From: Companilactobacillus allii
GTDB taxonomy: Bacteria; Bacillota; Bacilli; Lactobacillales; Lactobacillaceae
Reading direction: 5' to 3'
DNA: 64,000 nt
Assembly: GCF_001971585.1 (NCBI RefSeq)
Contig: NZ_CP019323.1
Coordinates: forward strand, 62,001-126,000
The translations under genes and the position numbers were made by a program. Position 1 is the stretch's first letter; each line of letters opens with the position of its first letter. Shown here in pieces: positions 56,381-64,000 of this stretch. The notes beneath the pieces were generated by a model. That model had not been told where the DNA came from, ran no database searches, and worked only from the letters and a program-made list of their open reading frames with translations.

Positions 56381-57235
56381 CTACTTAACAATGTAAGCTT
56401 TTCTTAATTTAACAGCGATAAATTCCAACAATAAAGTTGCCACAATAACAAGATAAACAATCATCCCGACTTCGTGGAAATCAAAGCTCATTCCACTTGA
56501 AACAAATAATTGATACCCAATTCCACCAGCACCAGCAGCCGCACCCACAGCGACAGCATTGGCAAAATTAATTTCCACTCTTATAAATGTCCATGATACA
56601 AGTGAAGCTATTATTGTTGGCCAAATTGCTTGAAAAACAACAACCCAAAATTTACTTCCGGTTACTTTTAAAGCTTCAATAGTCGACTGATCTATTTCCT
56701 CAATACTCTCTGAATATGCTTTAGTTAGGTAGGCAACACTATGAAAACTTAATCCAAGAACTGCAGCGTTTGTTCCTAAGCCACACACAATGGAGAAGAT
56801 AAGAACCCAAATAATTGTTGGAATAGCACGGATAATTGCCATTATTATTCTAATCCCACCACCAAGATATGCATTGGTCAAATTTTTAGAGGCAAATACT
56901 GCCAATACAAAACCTATAACAGCACCTATCACTGTTGTCATTATTGAAAGTAACAAACTGATTCCTAAAGATTGAAGTAAAAGAACTATCCCATCGCTTC
57001 CCGCACTCGGTTGTAAAAACATTTGACGCAATGTCATCATCAGTCCATGAACAGCTGATCCAATTTTTACACCCGCGGCATCCAAATTCATAAGTGTATA
57101 TATTGTTATCAATGTCAGAAAAGATAATACTGATAGAATCATATACCTCGATAAACTTGCTTCGTGTAACCTAATCTTTTTAGGTTGCTGATCATTTGGA
57201 TCTACAACCAATCTTTCATCACTATTTGAGATCAT
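56381..57235 (-). CDS. phnE: Phosphonate ABC transporter permease PhnE (second copy)
   Basis: A 284-residue permease with about six helices and the EAA-type loop (IEEIDQSTIEALKVTGSKFWVVVFQAIWP). The N-terminal cytoplasmic tail is hydrophilic (MISNSDERLVVDPNDQQPKK). It overlaps the first phnE by 4 nt (translational coupling). Two divergent permeases forming a heterodimer are usual in Gram-positive phn operons. It is located directly before phnX. Confidence 0.94.
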   Translation of the reverse strand: MISNSDERLVVDPNDQQPKKIRLHEASLSRYMILSVLSFLTLITIYTLMNLDAAGVKIGSAVHGLMMTLRQMFLQPSAGSDGIVLLLQSLGISLLLSIMTTVIGAVIGFVLAVFASKNLTNAYLGGGIRIIMAIIRAIPTIIWVLIFSIVCGLGTNAAVLGLSFHSVAYLTKAYSESIEEIDQSTIEALKVTGSKFWVVVFQAIWPTIIASLVSWTFIRVEINFANAVAVGAAAGAGGIGYQLFVSSGMSFDFHEVGMIVYLVIVATLLLEFIAVKLRKAYIVK

Positions 57236-58026
57236 AAGATAACCTTTCTGATTTGATTAGATAAAATTTCCAATGCTATTACAACAACAATTATTAAAAG
57301 AACTGTCATCCCAGCAGCATCAAATCGAAAACTCTTATAATAAATATCAAATACAAAACCAATACCTGTACCGGTTAAAATTCCAACTAATGTCGCATCA
57401 CGTACGTTGTTTTCGATCATATATAGAATCCAACTAATCAAACTGGGCATAATTTGAGGAATTACAGCTTGAAAAATAACCTGTAAATAACTTGCCCCCG
57501 TAGCTTTAAGTGCCAGCATCGTTTCACTAGCTTCGTCTTCGATTATTTCCATGAATGCACGAATTAAATATCCGACAGACAAGAGTAATAGAGCTAAAAA
57601 TCCAGTGAAATCGCTCTGTTTAAAGGAGAAAAGTAGAATCATTGCCCAAGCAACTAATGGAATATTTCTAAAAAATGAAGCTATTCCACGCACAACTGTT
57701 TGAATAACACTATTACCACCAGTAACCTTTGATCCTAAAATTGCCACAAATATTGCAATTATCGATGCAACAACTGTAGAAGCAACTGCTAACATGACTG
57801 TACCAATTAGCTTTTGCCAAATACTAGGTAAATATTGAATGGAATTAGATGTTGGCCTGAAATTGATCCAAAGCCATGTGAACGCTCTAGGTATGGCCAA
57901 AATACCACTTAATCCATCAAACTTGAGGATATAACTACTTAATAGATAAATACTTCCAATAAGTGCGATAACTCCTGTCTGTTTCCAATGTTTTCGAGCT
58001 AAATATTTTACAGGTGTCTGCATCAA
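57232..58026 (-). CDS. phnE: Phosphonate ABC transporter permease PhnE (first copy)
   Basis: A 264-residue permease with six helices and the EAA-type loop (DEASETMLALKATGASYLQVIFQAVIPQ). It overlaps phnC by 4 nt and the following permease by 4 nt. With that permease it would form the channel for 2-AEP or related phosphonates. The motif placement matches PhnE rather than phosphate-specific permeases. Confidence 0.94.
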   Translation of the reverse strand: MMQTPVKYLARKHWKQTGVIALIGSIYLLSSYILKFDGLSGILAIPRAFTWLWINFRPTSNSIQYLPSIWQKLIGTVMLAVASTVVASIIAIFVAILGSKVTGGNSVIQTVVRGIASFFRNIPLVAWAMILLFSFKQSDFTGFLALLLLSVGYLIRAFMEIIEDEASETMLALKATGASYLQVIFQAVIPQIMPSLISWILYMIENNVRDATLVGILTGTGIGFVFDIYYKSFRFDAAGMTVLLIIVVVIALEILSNQIRKVIL

Positions 58027-58778
58027 CCAAGCCCCTCAGTAGTATTTTGATCATATAGTGTCCTTAATATTTCCTCAGATAACATATCAGCCTTTTCATC
58101 AAAAGCCATTTTCCCATCACGAATTCCAATAATTCGATCAGCATAATCCTTGGCCAAACCGATTTGATGTAAATTTGCGATACAAATAATATTGAATTCA
58201 GTGGTTAAATCTTTTAGTAGTTTCATTACTGTTTGAGATGATGCCGGATCTAGTGAAGCAATCGGTTCATCGCAAAGAATGATTTTGGGATGCTGAATTA
58301 ATGACCTAGCTATACCAACACGTTGCTTCTGACCACCACTAAGTTCAGAACAACGTTGCAAAGCAAAATCCTCCAGACCAACTTTACTTAGTAAAGTTAA
58401 AGCCTCTTGTTTTTCCTCTTCAGTATAACGACCAAATATACCAGCAAATGTAGATTTATATCCTAGTCGTCCATGCAAAACATTTTCAATAACAGTCAAT
58501 CTCTCAACTAAGTTGTAATTCTGGAAAACCATTCCAATTTGACGGCGATAATGTCTTAATTGTGTTTTGTTGGCAGTTCTAATATCTCCACCGTCTAAGA
58601 GAATTTGACCACCATCATCTTTGATCAACTGATTCAAGCTTCTTAAGATAGTTGTCTTACCTGCACCAGAAGGACCGATAATTGCAACAAATGTTCCAGG
58701 CTCTACTGAAAAATTGATATCAGTCAAGGCTGGCTTATCTTTTTGATAGCTCTTTTCTAAATGTTTTACCTCTAGCAT
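58023..58778 (-). CDS. phnC: Phosphonate ABC transporter ATP-binding protein
   Basis: ATPase subunit, 251 residues. Walker A is GPSGAGKTT, the signature is LSGGQKQRVGIAR and Walker B is IILCDEPIASLD. The tract FQNYNLVERLTVIENVLHGRLG is characteristic of PhnC. It lies 12 nt after phnD and overlaps the permease by 4 nt. GGGGATAGACGA provides the ribosome site. Confidence 0.96.
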   Translation of the reverse strand: MLEVKHLEKSYQKDKPALTDINFSVEPGTFVAIIGPSGAGKTTILRSLNQLIKDDGGQILLDGGDIRTANKTQLRHYRRQIGMVFQNYNLVERLTVIENVLHGRLGYKSTFAGIFGRYTEEEKQEALTLLSKVGLEDFALQRCSELSGGQKQRVGIARSLIQHPKIILCDEPIASLDPASSQTVMKLLKDLTTEFNIICIANLHQIGLAKDYADRIIGIRDGKMAFDEKADMLSEEILRTLYDQNTTEGLG

Positions 58779-58790
58779 TCGTCTATCCCC

Positions 58791-59825
58791 TTATTTACCA
58801 ACTAATTCATGAGTAGGTTTATACCAATCATCATCTACAGGTAGTAAAGTCATTTTTGCACTCTTCTTTTGCCATAGAGTTGGTGTCTTTGAACCTGGTT
58901 TAGCCATAAGTTTTGGATTATCTGTAACATCTTTTGATGTGAAACGTTTTTCAATTGCTTTTCTATCTTTATCGCTCAATGCTCCTGTATTAACTACAAA
59001 TGGACCATTTTGAACTGGCAATACTGAAATATCAACTAATTCCTTACCCTTGAAATCTGCAAATGGAGCGTCAGCATCTTCCTTAACTACAAATGTTGAA
59101 CCCACTTTGTTGTAGCTTCCATCTTTTACGTCCAAGAATGGTGTCAAATCAATATCATCAAATGCAGCAACATCAGCGTCACCCTTTAATAAGTTAATTG
59201 CTGATCCAGGATGTGAATTACCATATAGAACCTTATCAAAGAACTTACCACCCTCGGCTAATTTATCTTTGTTCTCTAATTTAAAGTGCTTTTGGATTTC
59301 ATCAGTTGGAACTGCGTATCCTGATGTTGAACTTGTTGAAACAAATGAGATTTTCTCACCTTTGATTTTGTCAATATCATACTTACCATTTTTCTTATAT
59401 GAATCTGCCTTATCTTTAGAAACCATTAAGTATGAACGATAACTGGCTCCTTTATCAGTACCATCTTCACCAGATTGTAATAAGAATGGAACAACCTTCT
59501 TGTTTTGTGCATGTGCTTGAATATAGCCATCTGCACCCATAAATGCCAATTGTGCTTTACCAGAAGCAATCGCTTCGATAGCAACGTTGTAATCAGTAGT
59601 TGTTTGAATCTCTACTTCTTTTCCAGTTGCTTTATGAATTTGTTTCTTCATCTCTTCACGAGATCCTGTGAAGTTCTTTGCTGACTCATTAGGATAAAAT
59701 ACAACCGTAATTTTTCCAGAATCTTTTTTAGCACCTGCGGAATTCTGACTTGAGCATCCAGTCAAAACACCAATAAATAACAACATTAACCCTAAACATA
59801 CCGTTAAAAATCGCCCTTTTCTCAT
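58791..59825 (-). CDS. phnD: Phosphonate ABC transporter substrate-binding lipoprotein
   Basis: A 344-residue lipoprotein binding alkylphosphonates at the cell surface. The signal peptide ends in lipobox LTGCSS (Cys 24). The body has VVFYPNESAKNFTGSREEM, GKAQLAFMGADGYIQA and SFVSTSSTSGYAVPT, the PhnD ligand-pocket pattern. It is the first gene of the operon, and a Pho-box-like promoter lies 58-95 nt upstream. The specificity for 2-AEP is inferred from phnX-phnW. Confidence 0.95.
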   Translation of the reverse strand: MRKGRFLTVCLGLMLLFIGVLTGCSSQNSAGAKKDSGKITVVFYPNESAKNFTGSREEMKKQIHKATGKEVEIQTTTDYNVAIEAIASGKAQLAFMGADGYIQAHAQNKKVVPFLLQSGEDGTDKGASYRSYLMVSKDKADSYKKNGKYDIDKIKGEKISFVSTSSTSGYAVPTDEIQKHFKLENKDKLAEGGKFFDKVLYGNSHPGSAINLLKGDADVAAFDDIDLTPFLDVKDGSYNKVGSTFVVKEDADAPFADFKGKELVDISVLPVQNGPFVVNTGALSDKDRKAIEKRFTSKDVTDNPKLMAKPGSKTPTLWQKKSAKMTLLPVDDDWYKPTHELVGK

Positions 59826-59882
59826 TGCGGAATAACCAACTTTCTATTTCGTTTTAAGTACAAAAAAAGTTTAACAAAAGGA

Positions 59883-59920
59883 TGTATATGTTATTTATAT
59901 TTATTGTAAAGATTGTGTAA
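59883..59920 (-). promoter_or_regulatory. phnD promoter with Pho-box-like direct repeat
   Basis: On the minus strand TTACACAATCTTTACA (59905-59920), then 16 nt, then TATACA (59883-59888). It matches the pstS element at 16 of 17 positions including the next base. A similar TTTACT/TTTACA pair (59937 and 59948, 11 bp apart, plus orientation) lies nearby. Confidence 0.72.
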
Positions 59921-60000
59921 TGATACAAAATAAATCTTTACTATAAATTTACACAAAACATACAATAAATAGTTATATTTGCGCATAAGCAATAGGCACC

Positions 60001-60038
60001 AAAAAAGTCACCTAATTTAGGTGACTTTTTCATTGCTA
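60001..60038. terminator. Bidirectional terminator upstream of phnD
   Basis: Stem AAAAAAGTCACCTAA / TTAGGTGACTTTTT. It ends the transcript of the 166-residue protein gene on the minus strand and isolates the phn promoter. Confidence 0.88.
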
Positions 60039-60052
60039 TTAAAATTAAATAT

Positions 60053-60553
60053 TTATTTCTGAATATATTTAATAATATCCTCACTTGTTGAATCAATGTC
60101 TTTTGAAACCTTATTATTCAATCTTCCAATCCCATACACCAAAGCAAATCCTAGTTTATCGACCTTTGACTCTTTTACTCTTTCAGCAAAGTAATAGATA
60201 ATTGACGGATATGTAGAATCACAATAAATTGAATAGTCCTTTGGAACATGTTTACTGTCCACAGCAAGGGATAATCCCACAACATAATCATTTAATGCAT
60301 AGCTTTTACCCTTTATATTATCTTTGTTTTGACTACCTTTATATCTAAATGGTAATGCCGAATATATCTTTAACTCAATTACATCATTTTTTTTACAATT
60401 ATCGTAATTGAAATTTAGCATTAATGATTCTTTAACAGTACTATTTTTAACATATTGATCCTTTATTTTAGCACCACTGAACTCTATTGGATCTCCATTT
60501 TTTAATATTTCAATAATACCAAATGGTAATTTCAAAATCTTCATAAATTTCAT
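60053..60553 (-). CDS. Protein of unknown function
   Basis: A 166-residue protein starting MKFMKILKLPFGIIEILKNGD. I do not recognise a family. It is beta-rich in the first half (IEFSGAKIKDQYV, SLMLNFNYDNC) and has a more helical C-terminus (FAERVKESKVDKLGFALVYGIG). No signal peptide or membrane helix is evident. A weak ribosome site (GAGATGAA) precedes the ATG. It lies between the YfcC carrier and the phn operon but is isolated from both by terminators. Confidence 0.65.
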   Translation of the reverse strand: MKFMKILKLPFGIIEILKNGDPIEFSGAKIKDQYVKNSTVKESLMLNFNYDNCKKNDVIELKIYSALPFRYKGSQNKDNIKGKSYALNDYVVGLSLAVDSKHVPKDYSIYCDSTYPSIIYYFAERVKESKVDKLGFALVYGIGRLNNKVSKDIDSTSEDIIKYIQK

Positions 60554-60561
60554 CTCTTATT

Positions 60562-60596
60562 CCAAAAAAGCACTCTCAGTCGAGAGTGCTTTTCGA
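60562..60596 (-). terminator. Terminator after the YfcC-family carrier gene
   Basis: Minus-strand stem AAAAGCACTCTCG-ACTG-AGAGTGCTTTT followed by TTGG. Confidence 0.88.
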
Positions 60597-62126
60597 TTAA
60601 GATATTAATACTCCAACACTTAAAAATACTAATATTAAAATAATTATTGTAACCAACAGTTTGAAAACGAATTTTATCCACTTATCAAACCCGATATTTA
60701 CCATAGATAATGATACCAAAATCAATCCTGTAGGTGCAATTAATCCAATCAATCCTTGTCCCCAGTTATATGCATCAATTATCATTGAACGATCTATACC
60801 CACAACATCAGCAAGTGGAGCCATAATTGGCATTGATAATACAGCAAGACCTGATGAAGATTGGATAAAGAATCCTAATATAACGTATACAAAGAATAAT
60901 ACACAAATGAACAAGACATTATTCATACCACTAATTTGATTACTAAAGTAATTCATGATCGTATCACTGACATAACTATTTTCCATTACGATACCAACCG
61001 AACGTGCCAGTCCAACGGTTAGAGCTACACCTAATAGGTCAGCAGCACCAGAAACAAAGCTTTCAACAAACTTCTTTTCGCCCAATCCAACTACAAATGC
61101 CAGAATATAAGTTACAGCTAAGAAAACAACTGCGATCTCAGTGAAGTACCAGCCAAGTTGTTGAACACCCCAGATCATTACAACGAATCCAAGTGCAAAG
61201 ATTATCAGTGCTAATTTCTGACGGATTGTAAATTCCTTTTTTTCATCCATATCAGTATCTAAGAAATGATCTCGATCAGACTCCATTTGATCGGCAATCA
61301 GTGACTTAGATGGATCCTTACGTACTTTCTCACCATAATGAATCGTATAAGCAATTGATATACCTACTGCGGTTACCCACATTAATAGCCTCAATGGCAT
61401 CCCATCAGTAAAAGTTATTCCAGCTGCATTTGAAGCAATTACGGTAGAAAATGGATTGATCGTCGAACTCATGGTTCCAATCGCAGTACCCAAGTAAACC
61501 GCAGCGACTGCGGTCAACGTATCATAACCTGCTAGCAGGAATATCGGTATTAAAATTGGATAAAACGCAATTGTCTCCTCAGCTAATCCAAATGTCGTTC
61601 CACCTAAAGCAATCAAGGTAGTAACAATTATGATAAGCCATTTTTGTTTCCCTTTTAAGATTTCAGATAGCCGTTTCATACCAGCATCCATTGCACCAGT
61701 TGCATTAACTATACCGATAACTCCACCCAAAATAAGAATAAAGATAATAATATCGACACTGTCTGATATACCTTTAACCTGTGAAGTCAAAAATTGATTG
61801 ATGGTCCCAAAAACTCCACGTTTTGGCTTTTTAATTCTGTGATAAGAATTAGGAATGGCAGCTGGTCGGTAAATTGTCCCATCCTTAAATTTTGATAACT
61901 TGATTTTGATCTTATATTTATCAAGTGTCTTTTTAGTTGCAGGTTCCTTTTTAGTTTTACCCTTAGCATCAGTAATAACAAATGCATTACTATCTGAACT
62001 ATATTCCAAAGTGGAGTACTTACCAGATGGAATAAAAAAAGTTAAAGCCTGAACCATGATTAAAACAATGACTATAACTGTATAAGCTGACGGAAAGGCA
62101 TGCTTTTTCTTTTTCGCAGTAGCCAT
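60597..62126 (-). CDS. YfcC-family (DcuC-like) membrane carrier
   Basis: A 509-residue carrier with about 11-12 membrane helices and an N-terminal extracytoplasmic insertion (~36-115). Characteristic segments are GGVIGIVNATGAMDAGMKRLSE, GTTFGLAEETIAFYPILIPIFL and GTAIGTMSSTINPFSTVIAS, as in the C4-dicarboxylate-type YfcC/DcuC group. The substrate may be a peptide, amino acid or dicarboxylate. GGGGG precedes the ATG. A perfect cre upstream predicts CcpA repression. It is not in the phn operon. Confidence 0.85.
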   Translation of the reverse strand: MATAKKKKHAFPSAYTVIVIVLIMVQALTFFIPSGKYSTLEYSSDSNAFVITDAKGKTKKEPATKKTLDKYKIKIKLSKFKDGTIYRPAAIPNSYHRIKKPKRGVFGTINQFLTSQVKGISDSVDIIIFILILGGVIGIVNATGAMDAGMKRLSEILKGKQKWLIIIVTTLIALGGTTFGLAEETIAFYPILIPIFLLAGYDTLTAVAAVYLGTAIGTMSSTINPFSTVIASNAAGITFTDGMPLRLLMWVTAVGISIAYTIHYGEKVRKDPSKSLIADQMESDRDHFLDTDMDEKKEFTIRQKLALIIFALGFVVMIWGVQQLGWYFTEIAVVFLAVTYILAFVVGLGEKKFVESFVSGAADLLGVALTVGLARSVGIVMENSYVSDTIMNYFSNQISGMNNVLFICVLFFVYVILGFFIQSSSGLAVLSMPIMAPLADVVGIDRSMIIDAYNWGQGLIGLIAPTGLILVSLSMVNIGFDKWIKFVFKLLVTIIILILVFLSVGVLIS

Positions 62127-62182
62127 GATTTAATCCCCCTTTTATTTTTTTAGTCTTCCAGTGAAGAGTATATCATAAGGGC

Positions 62183-62196
62183 TGTAAGCGTTATCA
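62183..62196 (-). promoter_or_regulatory. cre site before the YfcC-family gene
   Basis: TGTAAGCGTTATCA matches TGNNARCGNWWWCA at every position. It lies 57 nt upstream of the YfcC start and 117 nt upstream of the baeRF gene, so either could be the target. Confidence 0.72.
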
Positions 62197-62312
62197 GTAC
62201 TTATGATATTTATTTTTTAAAATTATCTTTATGCGTATTACTAGCCAAGGTAGCTGGAATGATGATATATTACTATTACAAATAAATTATGGTAACTATA
62301 AGGAGATGACAT

Positions 62313-63383
62313 ATGAAATTAACTAACAAAAAAGAATTATTAAACCTACTATCTTCAAAAGTAGAACCAAAGATAAGTATCATTCTCCCCATTCATCCCG
62401 AAACTCCCCAAGTTAACAATAATATTTTAATCTATAAAAACCTCTTAAAAGATGTCAAAAAAGATCTAGAACTAAACTATCCAAGACGTGACTGGTCAAA
62501 CGCAGTTGAAAAGTTGGATGCATTGATTCTAGACCGTACACTTTGGAGTAATGCTGGCCCTGCCGTACTAATCTTTGCCACTAACGACGACGTACAAATA
62601 TGCGAAATGAATCATGACGTTGAGCCTAAGTCTCATGTTGGTAATACATTTTTAATTCAAGATCTATTCTTGCAAGAAGAATTGACTGATGCACCACAAT
62701 ATATTATTAATATCAGCCGTGATCGTATCAATATCGTAGACGTAAAGACTCTTAAAGCCATCAACACAGAAAAAATTTATACAAAATTTGCTGATTACTA
62801 TTCAGATTTCGATGTGGATTCAAACTTAAACACAGGTTCATATGGCGGACTTAACACATCCAACTACCACGGACACAGATCTAAACCTGAAGAACAAGAA
62901 AAAGACCAATTAATTTACTACAGATATTTGAATAGAGAACTAACTAAGTTATCAAAGGAAAACGGTTATAGTTTTATCATATCCGGTCTCCCAGAAGTAC
63001 TTGATACTTATCTGAACAATTACGGTAACAGTTCTTACATTTATGACGTTATCCGAGGGTCAGTTCTAAATCTCTCTCAAAATGAACTAAAAAATAAACT
63101 TAATCAGCTCTCAGTTGATAAAAGAATGCATAACGCTGAATTGTTACAACAAGAATACAACCAAGCTGATAGACAAGATAAGGTCCTTAGTGATGTTGAT
63201 AGTATCAATCACGCTATTACCGACAAAAGAGTTAAATCAATAATTTCATTTAACATTGGCAACTCCTACTCGATTGATCAAAATAAATTAATGCTGAAAG
63301 CAGCATTAAACAAAATTAACTGTCGAGTGCTTAATGCAAATGAATTAACTGATTTACCTAATATCAGCGCTATCGTCTATTAA
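62313..63383 (+). CDS. Bacterial archaeo-eukaryotic release-factor-like (baeRF) protein
   Basis: A 356-residue cytoplasmic protein. The pattern of an N-terminal domain (KISIILPIHPETPQ), a middle HGHRSKPEEQEKDQLIYYRYLNREL tract and a C-terminal domain (SIISFNIGNSYSIDQNKLMLKAALN) agrees with the baeRF families related to eRF1 and Pelota, probably family 6 or close. The role is thought to be in ribosome rescue or stress but is unproved. AAGGAG lies 8-9 nt before the ATG. A mini palindromic repeat follows. Confidence 0.78.
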   Translation: MKLTNKKELLNLLSSKVEPKISIILPIHPETPQVNNNILIYKNLLKDVKKDLELNYPRRDWSNAVEKLDALILDRTLWSNAGPAVLIFATNDDVQICEMNHDVEPKSHVGNTFLIQDLFLQEELTDAPQYIINISRDRINIVDVKTLKAINTEKIYTKFADYYSDFDVDSNLNTGSYGGLNTSNYHGHRSKPEEQEKDQLIYYRYLNRELTKLSKENGYSFIISGLPEVLDTYLNNYGNSSYIYDVIRGSVLNLSQNELKNKLNQLSVDKRMHNAELLQQEYNQADRQDKVLSDVDSINHAITDKRVKSIISFNIGNSYSIDQNKLMLKAALNKINCRVLNANELTDLPNISAIVY

Positions 63384-63422
63384 AAATAAGTTAACAGTCA
63401 TATTAATTTTATAGCCAACATA

Positions 63423-63464
63423 AGTATTCCCAGTATTTACGAAAGTAAACCCTGGGAATATTTG
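63423..63464. repeat. Mini palindromic repeat/terminator after the baeRF gene
   Basis: Stem GTATTCCCAG-TATTTAC-gaaa-GTAAACCCTGGGAATA followed by TTTG. It has the same TATTTAC-loop-GTAAA core. Confidence 0.78.
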
Positions 63465-63483
63465 CGTTATACGATAAAAATAG

Positions 63484-63542
63484 TTGACAATTCATTCGGT
63501 GCCGAACTATAATCATTAATTGAATAATGATTCGGTGCCGAA
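63484..63542 (+). promoter_or_regulatory. Promoter with two identical MarR-type operators
   Basis: TTGACA (63484-63489), 18 nt, TATAAT (63508-63513). TTCGGTGCCGAA is present at 63495-63506 in the spacer and at 63531-63542 downstream, 36 bp apart. Each is a palindrome with a TG centre. This implies autoregulation by the MarR gene that follows. Confidence 0.85.
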
Positions 63543-63569
63543 CAAATAAAATGAAAAGAGAAATATCCA

Positions 63570-64000
63570 ATGAGTAAATCAACAGATGACCTAATGAAAC
63601 AGCTACATTTTGTTAGTACTGCAGGTAATAACTTCATGCATCAAAACAAACAACGTTTATCAGGACAACAGAGAGTCTTAGCAATACTCAGATTAGAAGA
63701 TGGACTAAGTCAGCGATACTTAGGTGAAGTTTTGGATCTTAGACCTAGCTCCATTGCTGAATTATTGAAAAAGCTCGAAAATAATAATTATATTATTCGT
63801 AAAGAAGATAAAGCAGACAAGCGTACAAAATTGGTTTACTTGACCGATACTGGAAAAGATAAAGCTGACGATAACGCTTCACTTAAAGACAATGACTACA
63901 GTGAACTATTCTTCTCTGGATTAAGTGATGATCAAATGAGTCAATTCAGCGATATTTTACAAAAAATTGCTGACGGATGGGATGATGACTTTAAAAAACA
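63570..64000 (+). CDS. MarR-family transcriptional regulator (partial, 3' end outside window)
   Basis: At least 143 codons are visible from MSKSTDDLMKQLHFVS. The winged helix is clear: QRVLAILRLEDGLSQRYLGEVLDLRPSSIAELLKKLENNNYI, then wing RKEDKADKRTKLVYLTDTGKDKA. The C-terminal dimer helix continues past the edge. The ribosome site (GAGA) is weak. In lactobacilli such regulators commonly head an operon of ABC drug exporters; what follows is not visible here. Two palindromic operators lie in its own promoter. Confidence 0.9.
   Translation, partial: MSKSTDDLMKQLHFVSTAGNNFMHQNKQRLSGQQRVLAILRLEDGLSQRYLGEVLDLRPSSIAELLKKLENNNYIIRKEDKADKRTKLVYLTDTGKDKADDNASLKDNDYSELFFSGLSDDQMSQFSDILQKIADGWDDDFKK

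Noticed and set aside
1-64000. CRISPR arrays, prophage genes, insertion sequences, tRNA and rRNA genes
   Set aside because: I looked for regular spacer-repeat arrays, transposases, integrases and cloverleaf sequences and saw none; the only repeats are the palindromic elements described.

Overview
The window is about 35% GC by impression and reads as a chromosome segment of a low-GC Gram-positive lactic acid bacterium of the Lactobacillaceae. The evidence is PepC and PepX peptidases, a mannose-class PTS with a ManO-type gene, pyruvate oxidase, AGGAGG ribosome sites, TTG starts, CcpA-type cre sites and a Mn2+ riboswitch before a P-type ATPase. A Companilactobacillus-like species is my guess; nothing here proves the genus. 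I see no prophage, insertion sequence, CRISPR array, tRNA or rRNA.

Layout. (1) 1-17764 is a conserved housekeeping block on the minus strand: dut, radA, yacL, gltX, cysS, mrnC, rlmB, a SigH/ComX-like sigma factor, rpmG, secE, nusG, rplK-rplA, rplJ-rplL, a methyltransferase, tadA, the small SRP RNA, dnaX, ybaB, recR, yaaL, tmk, darA and partial holB. It carries an L10 leader with attenuator and two L1-type sites that resemble 23S rRNA. (2) 17930-29069 holds GNAT, rpiA, pepC, pepX, kup, gpmA, a CDF metal exporter and small envelope proteins. (3) 29100-33420 holds a promoter-operator-terminator unit with no convincing ORF (candidate small RNA), a frameshifted manO, the mannose PTS and a second structured intergenic region. 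(4) 33420-43337 holds a MarR/FMN-reductase pair, a DUF4867 protein, a NagE-type PTS with a HutC-type operator, a yybP-ykoY riboswitch with its cation ATPase, a frameshifted carboxylesterase and an MFS carrier. (5) 43454-48146 holds an orphan OmpR-family regulator with a degenerate receiver, divergent from pstSCAB. (6) 48166-54332 holds pyruvate oxidase, an XRE regulator, a PadR pair, a PAP2 phosphatase and a quinone-reductase-like protein. (7) 54473-59825 is a complete 2-aminoethylphosphonate uptake and degradation operon (phnD-C-E-E-X-W). (8) 60053-64000 holds a YfcC carrier with a perfect cre, a baeRF-family protein and a MarR gene cut by the window edge.

The strongest system-level observation is that pstS and phnD, 15 kb apart and on opposite strands, share nearly the same promoter: TTACACAATNTTTACA, 16 nt, then TATACA. 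The phosphate and phosphonate operons thus look like one Pho regulon, with the atypical orphan regulator beside pst as the obvious candidate controller. Other notable items are a dispersed palindromic repeat family whose core is ATTTAC-loop-GTAAAT (at least eight intergenic copies), an A9 frameshift in manO, a one-base deletion in the esterase, and the two candidate structured RNAs.
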